DNA from: Dermatemys mawii
Taxonomy: Eukaryota > Chordata > Testudines > Dermatemydidae
Reading direction: 5' to 3'
DNA: 64,000 nt
Assembly (NCBI GenBank): GCA_007922305.1
Contig: ML677365.1
Coordinates: 11,642,533 to 11,706,532, forward strand
Each line of letters begins with the position of its first letter. Position 1 is the first letter of the stretch. The translations under genes were made by a program, and so were the position numbers. Below are positions 41,801 to 53,800 of this stretch, in pieces. Below the pieces are notes generated by a model that did not search any database, had not been told where the DNA came from, and saw only the letters and a program-made list of their open reading frames with translations.

Positions 41801-44800
41801 AAGGGGAAGGGGAGCAGGAAAGATTCAGTCTGTCTGTTGTTGGAGCTCTTGTAAAGACCTTTGTCATCACCAAGCCTGCAGTAAAGTATTTATTAAAGTA
41901 TTTGCTTTAAGAGAAATATAATATATTTATAATATATTGCACCCTCTAACCATGATCTAATATAGTAATATGCCTATTTTTGTCTTCTCAAATGTATAAC
42001 ATTTTGAATTTAGTTATTCGTGTTCTTAAAAAAAGCATGTCTTTGTTCCTGCCATTTAATATCTTTCATTGGTACAGTAGCTGCCCTTAAAATTTTGTAT
42101 CCTTTTGAAAAATGCTTTTTTTTTCCTTATTGAAATTCTCCATTGTAAGAAGAGATTTTTATAAATCTTTATTCCCTCTCAGAATGGTAGATATTTTTTT
42201 CCGAAGTGCACCCACTGTACATTTGTTAATCCTAATTTTACAGCTCTCTCTGCCACTTTGAAAGTTTTTTGTTTACATTTGTTCTTGAGAATAGATTCAT
42301 AAATATATTCATAGATTCAAAAACAAGAAGGGGACCATTGCAATAATCTCGTCTGATCTTCTGTATAATGCAGGTCGTAGGATTCCCCCAAAATCATTCC
42401 TAGCACGTATCTTTTAAGAAAAACATCAAATTTGGTTTTAAAATCCCTGGTGATAGGGAATCAACCACAACTCTTGGTAAATTGTTTCAGTGGTTAATTA
42501 TCCTGTTCAAAAATGTAAGCTGTGTTTCTAGTCTAAATTTGCCTAGCTTCAGCCATTGGTTCTTGTTAAACTTTGATTGAAGGTCCCAATATCCAACATT
42601 TGTTGCCCATGTAGATATTGTCATCATCAGTCCTTAACCTCTTTGTTAAGCTAAATAAATTGAGCTCATTAAGTCTACTTCTGTAAGGCATGTTTGCTAA
42701 TTCTTAAATCATTCTGGTGGGTTTTTTTATCTGAATCCTTTACATTTTATCAATTTCCTTCTTGAATTGTGGACACCAGAACTAGATACAGTATTCTAGC
42801 AGCAGTCTCATCAGTGCAAAATGTAGAGGTAAAGTAACCTCTCTACTGTCTTTAATAAAGAACAGAATCATATACCCAGATGAACATAACTTGTTGGGGG
42901 AAGAGCAACCTTATAGTAAAAGGAAAGCATGTTTCATCAATCTATTAGAATTATATGAGGTGGTCAACAAACGTGGAAAAGGGGTACAGGCATGTCACAT
43001 CTTAGGCGTATTTAACTTTCCGCTTTATGCGGTCGGCAAAAAAAAAAAAAGAGAGGGGAAATTTTTTTAAAAAAAACTTTCTGTAGGAGGTGTGATTTCG
43101 CTCACCATTGAAGTCAATGGGTTCTGGCTATACGCGGTTTCCGCTTTACGCAGTAACCATGGAACAGAACCCTTGCGCAAGACGTGACATGCCTGTATGG
43201 TTTCCTTAAGCAGTTGACAATGTCCCACCCAAAGACTCTTAAGCAAAATTAGCAGTCATGAGATAAGAGGGAAGGTTTTTCTCGTGAATCAGTAACTGGG
43301 TAAAAGACAAGAAACAAAAGGCAGGAATAAATTATAGTTTTCACAGTGGAGAGAGGAAAATAGCTGTGTTCCCCAAGGATCTGTACTGGGGCCAGTGCTA
43401 TTCAACATATATTTATAAATGATCTGGAAAACAGAGTGAACAGTGAGGTGAGGAAGTTCTGCAAGTGATACAAAATTACTCAAAGTAGTTAAGTCCAAAG
43501 CAGACTATAAAGGGATCTCACCAGACTGGGTGACTAGGCAACAAAATAGCAGATGAAATTCTGTACTGATAAATGCAAAGTAATATATAAACCCAACTAT
43601 CTATACAAAATGATAGGCTCTAAATTAACTGTTACCACTCAAGAAAAGAAATCTTAGGATCATTGTAGATTGTTTTCCAAAAACATCTGTTCAATGTTCA
43701 GTGGCAGTCAAAAGAACTAAGAGAATGTTAGGAACCATTAGGAAAAGGATATATAAGAAGACAGTAAATATCATAATGGAAAAGAGAGAACTAAGGGGAG
43801 ATATGAGAGGTTTATAAAATCGTGAATGGTGTGGAGAAAGTAAATAAGTGTTTACCTCCTCACATAACACAATAGCCAGAGGGTCACCCAATTAAATTAA
43901 TAAGAAGCAGGTTTAAAACAAACAAAAGGAAGTACTTCACACAACACACAGCCAACCCGTGGAACTTGGTGAAGATAAAAGTATAAGTGGATTTAAAAAA
44001 GAATTAAATAAGTTCATGAAGGATATATCCATCAGTGGCTATTAGCCAAGATAGTCAGGGACACAGCTGCATACTCTGGTATCCTTAAGGCTATGTCTAC
44101 TCTGAAGTCAGCTGGCACAGTCCAGCTGTAGGTGTCTGACTCAGGCTAAGGGATGGTTTAATTGCAGTGTAAACATTCAGGCTTGGGCTGGAGCCTGGGC
44201 TCTAGAACTCTCCCATCTCTCAAGGTCCTGGAACCTGATCTCAAGCCCAAACATAATACACTGTGATTAAACAGCCCTTTAGCCTGAGCCAGCTGGCGCA
44301 GCCAACCCATGGGTTTTAAACAATGTAGGGTCAAGAACTGATCGATGCAGGACCCCAGTTGACAAAGATTACCTGTTTACAATTATATTTTGAGCCCTAT
44401 CAGTTAGCCAGCTTTTAATCCATTTAATGTTTGCCATGTTCAATTTATCTTTAGTTTTTTAATCAAAATATCATGCAATACCAAGTCAAATGTCTTTAGA
44501 AGTTTGTTACATCAACATTATTATCTTTATCATCCAAATGTGTATTCATTACTCAATGGAAGTGGCAGAATTATCAATAACTTATGCAGAAAAAGAGCTC
44601 ACTGGAATCTTAATTTGACAGGATGTATTTTTCATAAATCCATATTGATTGGTAGGCATTATATTAATCAAGTCTTGTTCCAGCTGCCCCATTATGTTGC
44701 TCAGGATCTATGTCAGACTGTCAAGCCTGTAATCTATGTCAGGCCTATAATTACCTGGGTCATCCTGTTCATGGTGCAACATTAGATTTCTTCTAGCTTC

Positions 44801-47800
44801 CTGGAACTTACTGAAAATCACCTTTAACATCCCAGTGAGCTCTTCATTTGGCTCAGTTCATGTTCTTTACTATCAGCTTCCCCCTTTTTCTATTTGTTTC
44901 AATTTTTAAAATAAATAATATATAGCTGCCTTCACTTTCCCTTTAAAACAGGCCATTTTTTAAATGAATGCAGCCTTTATCCTTGATTTTTGGCTTTTTT
45001 GGGCATCCAATAAAGTGTTCTTGAACTATTCCCAATAATCATTCAGTTTCCTGATTAAATTCTTATTCTGAGCTGATCTGGCTAATAGTTGTTTTCAGTT
45101 TTGTGAAACTGGCCTTTTTAAAACACCAAGTATATATTTCATTACTATCTGGACTTTATTTGTCATGATCACTTGTACCTAAGCTACTGTTAACTTTCAG
45201 TTGTGTGATCAGGTCCTGTTTAGATGTCAGACAAGGTCTACTACAGAATTCCTGTGTGTTGGATGCAACACATCTTGAGTTAGAAAATGATCTAAAATAT
45301 TTAGAACATCTAAGGATGTTTTCGTAATGGAAGCATGAGACCACCACCATATGTCACTCAGATTGAAGGTCCCCATGATCTCATAGCTTTTTTTCATACA
45401 TGTTATAGATAGGTGCATAAAGAGCCAGGCATTCGTTTGCTAGTTTGATTTTGAGCTGTGACAGACACCAGGAAGTTACCCTATCTTGTGCTTTATCTGT
45501 TAGGATATTGATCCATAAACATTCAAGATAATTTTCTTCTGAGTTGTCAATGACTCAGAAACAGGTAATGCAATTTGTGACAGAGATACTTCCCCTCTCC
45601 TTTTGCCCATTTTGATCCTTCCTAAATAGATTATAACCATCAATTAATGTTCTAATCATGTGACTCATCCCACCAGGTTTCAGTAATACCAACAAGATCT
45701 CTAATTTGTGTTCATAGATGAGCAATTTGAATTCATCTTGTTTATTACCCATGTTCCTTGCATTTGTACTAAGGCAGTTTGTGAATTTCTTCTTTTCATA
45801 CCCTTATTCATCAATTTTTTTTGTTCTGAGTGCTCTTTTCTTTGTGCTGAGCTTTTTTTCCTTTTCTACCCTCCCCTTTTGTTAATTCCGCCTTGATTAC
45901 TTTAGCCAGCCTGTTCCCAAGGAGATAATCTTCACCCCATTTGTAGGGAACCTCTCCACACAATTCTACTCTCTCCCCCTTTCTATGGGATCAATATTCT
46001 ATGAAACCAGAGCCTCTACCCTACACCACTTACTTAGCCTGTGGCTTACTTCCAGCATCTTCTGCTTTCTGTCTCCCTTTGCTCGTGGGATAGGAAGGAT
46101 CTCCGAGACTATCACCTGGATATTCTTCTTCAGCACGCTTCCAAGTTTTCTGAAGTAATCTGTTGTCTATGAGCTATCCCACAAGGCAGTGTCTTTAGTG
46201 TTTTGATGTGAACCATCAGCACTGGATCCTTGCCTAACAACTTCACAAGCCTGTCTAATCTTAGAATAATATCTTATGTCTAGGTGCTGGGAAGGCAGCA
46301 GCACACTGTCCTGTTGTCCAGCTCCCTTGCAAAATGTTCTTTTGATTCTTCTCAGTATTGAATCCTAAACCAGAATTGTCTGTCTTTGTTGACCAGTTAG
46401 AGAACTTTGTGGGAAACTTTGATTTTTTTTTTCTTACAGATGGGACTGAGCTTCCATCCACAGGTGTGGATGTACATGTCTCCATCCCCTTAGACCGGCT
46501 GCATCTTGAAGTTTCCATATTGAGGGTCTAGTATCGATTTGAAACTTTTAGCAGTATGGAATTCCTCCTGGTCCTCTTCTCTCATGGCCACAGCCCTCCC
46601 ATCCTCATCAGTCTCCAGCCATGTAAAATGCCCACATGACCTCTTGGCTCTAATGGTTATGAACTGCCAGGCATCATCTGACTTCCTGTCTCTCCAACTC
46701 CTTGGTGCTCAGCTCCTTTCTTCCTTGAACCTGGCATGGGGTGAACCTTTTGAACCTGACTGCCTAGGAACTCCTCAGCATCTGTGATTCTCAGTAGTGT
46801 CTGTATGACCTTCTAATGCAAGAATCTTTTTGTCCAGCTTTGTATACAAGAAGTCCCTTTTGGCTTCAAGGGAATGAAAACATGTCTTGGAGGTAGGTCA
46901 CCACCACTGTTAGTCTCAGGCCATCTTGAAATCTCACGAGCACTATCTCTGGAAGAAAAGACTGTCACAATCCCTTACTCAGTTCCTTCCAAAACTCCTG
47001 TTAGCTGCCTCTGTGTGTGGCTCATGAGTTGGCCCAGCAAGTGACTTTTTATTCCAAGAGTCCCTTTTTAGCATATAAAATGCAAGCTACACCTCTTCAG
47101 TGTTCTATCTGAACTGCTGAACTAGATATCGTATACTAAGGCCACTCGCTACAGCAGACTTTCCACATTAGAATTCTTCTAACCCATTTACCTAGCAGCC
47201 TTGCCGTTCACAGAAACTTGTAATAAAATCAGCTAATCTGCAACACACACTGATTCTTTACAGCTTTTCTTTTCACCTTCCATGGTGCCTAAATTCAATT
47301 TCCCCCTTCACAAAGCTTAGTTATGTCCTGGACTATTTTCTGATTGACTTCTCTTTTTATCCAGCTACTCTGTTGTTTGTGTTGGTTAGTGCTAGTGTTA
47401 TAGTATCATCTGTCGCTCTCATGGTCCCAAAACCACCTTGTTAACATAAAGTGCTATATTATGAAAACTCATAAAATATCTTTTATAAAACAAAAATAGA
47501 ATTTCAAAAACTTTTATGGCTAATCTGCTTCTAGCACATAAAATCCTGAAGGTCATTTGAGTTGAATATTCTGTGCCAAGAGTGACTCCTAGAGAAATAT
47601 ACTATCACATGTACAAATGCAAATTGACAAGAAAAAACAGATGTGAGAGCTCTGTCAAATCTATGCATTCCTTTTGCACCACATGAAACACAAACAAGAG
47701 CAAGCCTCAGTGAAATACATCTTTCTTAGGGGTAAGAAGCCAAGCAGTGAATTATCTGGCATGTCACAAAAACAAAACCTTGAGTGGATATATAAAGTTA

Positions 47801-50800
47801 AAGACCTGTGGTACGGTAAGTATAGTGATCAGGTGGAAGAGATTATACACGTTTTAATACAGAGCTGTTTGGTATCAACAGCATTAGGCTTCTCTCTTGT
47901 AGTCGGCTGAGTGATGTGAGTGGTCAGTTATGATAGAGTGTTAAAGTTCTCTACCTGTGGCAAAAAGCAATCTTCCTCATTTCAGGAGGAAAATTCCCTC
48001 AGTGATATGCAGGAATAACAGTTAGAATTTTATGTACATATGTTTTTTTTAACTGTGCTGGTAAAATACAGACCTATTTTCAAATGAAGAATAAATTATG
48101 GTGACTTTTAAGTAGGGCTGCTGATTAATCGTGATTAACTCAAAAAAATTAATCACAATTAATGGCAGTTTTAATCGTATTGTTAAACAATGGAATACCA
48201 ATTGAAATGGATTACTTTGCATGTTTTTACTTTTTCATATATATTCTCTGTAATTGGATTCAAAGTGTATATTTTTATTACAAATATTTGCACTGTAAAA
48301 AATAAGAAATAGTATTTTTCAATTCCTCATACAAGTACTGTCGTGCAATCTGTCATGAAAGTGCAACTTACAGTGTAGATATTTTTTTTTGAATGCAGTT
48401 ATGTAACAGTCTACAACTTCAGAGCCTATAAGTCCACTCAATCCTACTTCTTGCTCAACCAATTGTCAAGATGAAGTTTGTTTACATTTACAGGAGATAA
48501 TGCGGACCCTCTTCTTATTTACAGTGTCACCAGAAAGTGAGAACAGGCATTTGCATGTCATTTTTGTAGCTGGCATTGCAAGGTATTCACGTGCCAGATA
48601 TGCTAAACATTTGTATGCCCCTCCATGCTTTGGTCACCATGTCAGAGGACATGCTTCCATGTTGATGACGCTCTTTAAAAAAAGTGTTAATTGTATTTCT
48701 AACTGAACTCCTTGAGGGAGAATTGTATGTCCCTTGCTCTGTTTTACCTGCATTCTTCCATATATTTAATGTTGTTGCAGTCTCAGATGATGACCCAGCA
48801 CATTGTTCATTTTAAGAACGCTTTCATTGTAGATTTGACAAAAGGCAAAGACGGTATCAATGTGAGATTTCTAAAGATGGCTACCAACACTTGACCCAAA
48901 GTTTGAGAATCTAAAGTGCGTTCCAAAATCTGAGGGATGGGGTGTGGAGCATGCTTTCAGAAGTGCTAAGAGCAACACACCAAAGCAGAAACTACAGAAC
49001 CCAAACCACCAAAAAAAAAATCAACCTTCTGCTAGTGGCATTTGTCTCAGATGATGAAAATGAACATGTGTTGGTCCTTACTACTCTGGATTGTTATCAA
49101 GCAGAACCCGTCATCAGCATAGACGCATGTCCATTGGAATGGTTTATATGAAGGGACGTATAAATCTTTAGCGTGTTTGGCATGTAAATATCTTGCAATG
49201 CTGGCTAAAACAGTGCCATTAGAACAGCTGCTCTCACTTCCAGGTGACATTGTAAACAAGAAGCTGACAGCATTATCTCCTACAAATGTAAACAAACTTG
49301 GTGGTTTGAGCGAATGGCTGAACAAGAAGTAGGACTGATTGGATTTGTAGGCTCTGAAGCTTTACATTGTTTTATATTTTTGAATGCAGTTTTTTGTACA
49401 TAATTCTACATTTGTAAATTCAACTTCATGATAAAGATATTGCACTACACTACTTTTAATTAGGTGAATTGAAAATACTTCTTCTTTTGGGAGTTTTTAC
49501 AGTGCAAATACTTGTAATCAAAAATAAAATGAGCCCTGTATACTTTGTATTCTGTGTTGTAACTGAAATCAGTATATTTGAAAATGTAGAAAACATCTAA
49601 AAATATTTAAATAAATGATATTCTATTGTTTGAGTGCGATTAATCATAATTTTTTAAATCACTTAACAGCCCTACTTTTAAGATTTCTTGGATCTAAGTG
49701 CCATGCCTACTCTGAGCTACTCAGAAAATTTCATTGTAATTGATTTTGTGTTTTTTAACAGGCTGATAATTAGACAAAGGCAGTTATAGTTGAAATGTAA
49801 GTATGGCTTCAAATGGATGAAGATGCTGCGTTCACTCTAAGAATATATATGTATTGTAGAATCCAGCATTTAAAGCATAAAAATACTTTAAACATCTTTT
49901 TCAGTGGAAGCAATAAAAACCCTAGTACATAATCATGTACGTTGTAGGCTCTTCCATTCTGCTTCTCTTTCAGAACAAAAATCACATGCAGTAGCTTGTA
50001 TTGCCTCTGATTTGCCTAGGGCCCTACCAAATTCACAGTCCATTTTGGTCAAGTTCACTGTCGTAGGATTTAAAAAAATCATAAATTTCATGATTTCGGA
50101 TATTTAAATCTGAAATCACATGGTGTTGTAGGGGTCATGATCCAAAAAGGAGTTGTGGGATCGTAAAGTTATTGTAGGGTGAGTTACGGTACCGCTACCC
50201 TTACTTTTGCACAGCTGCTGGCAGCGGCACTTCCTTAAGGGCTTGGCAGCTGGAAAGCAATGGTTGCTGGCTGGAAGCCACCACTTTCCTACTGCCCAGC
50301 TCTGAAGGCAGCAGCATAGAGGTAAGCGTGGCATGGTATGGTATTGTGACTCTTGCTTCTGCGCTGCTGCTAGTGGGGCTCTGTCAGTGGCCGCTGTTGT
50401 CTGTTCACCCAGCTCTGAAGACAGCAGAGAAGTAAGGGTGGCAATACCACAAACCCCCTTAAAATAACCTTGCAAACCACTTCCCCGCAACTCGCTTTTT
50501 GGTCAGGACCCTCAATTTGACAAATTTGAGATTCATTTGATCTCCCCAATGAAATCAGTATTGTATAGGGAAAAGCACGCAAAAGACCAGTTTTCATGGC
50601 CTGAGACGAGTTTTCCATGACCATGAATTTGGACGGCCCTACTCTTGCACAGTAGTCATAACGTGCTTCGAAGTACATGCTTTTATGGCAATGAAACAAT
50701 CTTTTGCCTTGTTTCAAGGCCTTATGCTAACACCGGTCTATGGAATTTGTTGGTTATATAGCTCTAATTACTGAAACTTTCTGTCTGATAATACTAAACT

Positions 50801-53800
50801 AACAGAATTTTCATGTTTCAGAGTGGTAGCTGTGTTAGTCTGTATCCGCAGAAAGAATGAGGAGTTCTTTTGGCATTTTAGAAATTGCGCAAATGACTTA
50901 CTGTTACAATTTAATTTCTTTAGCAAATGGCTGTGGGAGGTTGATTGTTGGTTTGGGGAGGTTGGTATGGGGGGAACATTGTATCGAGAATGGGAAGAGG
51001 TTGTAAGACTCATACTACCTGCCGGATTGACGGGTAGTGCTTGATGTATAGGGGTTCGATTGATTATGTCTTATCTAGATGCAATAAATCGATCCCCGAA
51101 CGCGCTCCCTGTCGACTCCACAACTCCATCTCAGGAAGAGGAGTAAGTAGAGTCAGCAGGGCAGCGGTCACGGTCAACTCACTGCAGTGGGAACGGTCAG
51201 GTAAGTCGACCTAAGATACTGCGACTTCAGCTATGCTATTGGCATAACTGAAGTTGCATATCTTAGGTTGACAACCCCTTCCCCGGCCTCGTGTAGCCCC
51301 GCCCTTAGTTTTCTAATAGATCTACATCTATTGCCTATTCTGGGGACAACCTTTTCTTAATGAATGTGTTATGTATATTTTGTAATGAATGTAGAGTTTT
51401 AGAAAGTCCAGCTTCATAAATTTGATGAACAGATGTTTTGGTAGGTGTTTTGAGGTTCAAGTGTTTCACTTGCCCTGATATTTATGTAAGTAAATTTAAA
51501 AGTTTCTTGAAATGCATTATATAGCAAAGTTTTATATGTCAGGTTGCAAACATGCAAAACCAGATGGATTTTCTAATTGTGTGTATTTACTTGAAATATA
51601 CTACTTTTAGTTAAGAGCTGTATTTTCTCAGTAATGAAGTACTTCTGAAGAATAAGGTTTCATTTAAAATGCTTTAGATGCCTTCATCTTACTCTGTTTT
51701 TTTTGTTCATGTTAATAGGATATTCAAGGAAAATAGCAAACTTTTATAAGTCACTTTTCTTGCTATTCATTGAGTCTGATTCTTCTAAGTAATATGAACA
51801 TAAACAGTGTATATTTCAATGCTAGCACATAGAAATGCAGTTAACATTCTGAAGTATAATGGGGTAAGAGCACCACCTATGGGGTTTACTAGAAACTAAA
51901 CCAATTAACTTTTAGTAAGTGAACAATGTATTGAATAATGAATAAAAAGATATTTATTTTGATATTTGCTTTTTTCGCCATATAGTTAGTCAAATCTTGT
52001 GTACCATAAGTATGACACCTCTAGATAACTCCTCTATTTAATTATAATGTTTTTTAAAAAATTAGTGCTTTAGTAAGCAATGTTTTCTTAAACTCAAAAT
52101 GAACTTCTCTTACATGAATACATTTTATTCTGGTAAAGAGAAAATAAGCACATTTGCCAACATTTTAATGGCTTTTAAAATTTCATAGCTTTTGAAAGAA
52201 ATGGATCTACATTGACTATGTCATCCACAATACTAAAGTTGGGGAAGGGGTGGAGATTATCACAACTATACATGTGCATGTTAGATTTAGTCAAACATTT
52301 TCGAACAAAAAGATATTGGTTTATTTATGTATTTATTTTTTTAAATGGCTTGCTTCTGGGGAAAAAAAACAGTGAAACTAATTAGATGTCTTAAGTTTTT
52401 TATTCAGATTATAAATCGAATCTTTTATGTGGTGCATTATTATATGACTCTGGAAGATCTCTCTGGACCACATAGCTCACATTTTTGTTAATTGTTTCAT
52501 TTGTTGTATTTTTTGTGTTGCCAATTTTGAATGGTCATAGCTAAATGAATTTGAAAATGTTGTCTTTGATCAACTTTGAAACAGTTTCAATCTATAAATC
52601 CACAAAACAGTTTTGAAAAAAATCAGTCCATTATGAAATGATTCCCAAAATTTCATATTTCTTGTAAAAGTTTGACTACCTCTAGTGTGTGGAAATAGAT
52701 GGGGTGAAATTATAGTAATATAGTAAAATCATCAAAAATTGAGACTATAGTAATATAGGAATATAGAATATTTCATATTCAATATTCTATAGCAATATTG
52801 AATATTTAATTCTCAATATTCAATATTGAATATAGAGAATATAGTAAAATAATCAAAAATTGAGAACTTTTAACAGTAATAAATTCTCCATGTGCCTTCT
52901 GCGTTTTGAACCAGATCTGCAACCAGGAGAAGAGTGAAATGTTGAAAATGAAAGCTGAGCTTCTGGAGTGCTTAAATGGCTTTGTCTAGGGCTTAAAGAA
53001 AAAACAGTGTAGCAAGATTTGCAGTAACATTTCAAAAGTTAGCGAAATAGGTATAGAGAAAAACACGACTGAATTATGGGGTATAATTATATATAGTGGC
53101 TACCTGGATCATAATAAAGCTGAAATGTTTTATGTAGTCACTGCAGTCCAGAGGTGAAAAGAGTCCCAGAAGTAAATGCAATTAAATGGGAAGGTTTTGA
53201 CAAGTGAGCAATGGATCCTCCAAATGGTTCTTGGAGGGGCTAAAGACCCCCACAAATGATTCTTGGAGTGGGAGGCTGGTCTCCATTCTCTGGAGCATCA
53301 GAGAATGAGAGATGACCACTACTGGAGATGGGACATTAGGCAGTGTGGGCCAGGACTCTAAGGTGGCACTTAGCATTCTCTTTCTCAGGTGCTTGTCTGG
53401 TTAGTTCTTGCTCACATGCTCAGGTCTAACTGATTGCCATATGTGGATTTGGGAAGGAATCTTGTCCCAGGTGAGGCTGGCAGCATGTGTGTGTTCATCT
53501 TCTTCTGCAGTGTGTGGGTCAGATCACTCACCAGGATTATCAGATTCAATCATTTCTCTGCCATCACAGGGGCCTCAAGTGTTGGGGCACTTCAGTCTCT
53601 CCTATTCTTTTGTCTATGGTACTTATGGGCTATAATATTTTGGCCTGATTTCATTTGTTGGGTTTTGTGTGTGGGTGAAGTGTGATACTGATCTGTGACA
53701 TACAGGCTGTCAATCTAGATGATCTGGTGAACCCTTCTGACCTTAAACTCTGACTCTAATATTGAGCACAATCAGTACTTTGCTTTCAAAGCACTTGCTA

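Noticed and set aside
48500..49325. Two opposite frames with similar peptides suggesting a divergent gene pair
   Set aside because: They are the two arms of one inverted-repeat transposon; neither resembles a full transposase.
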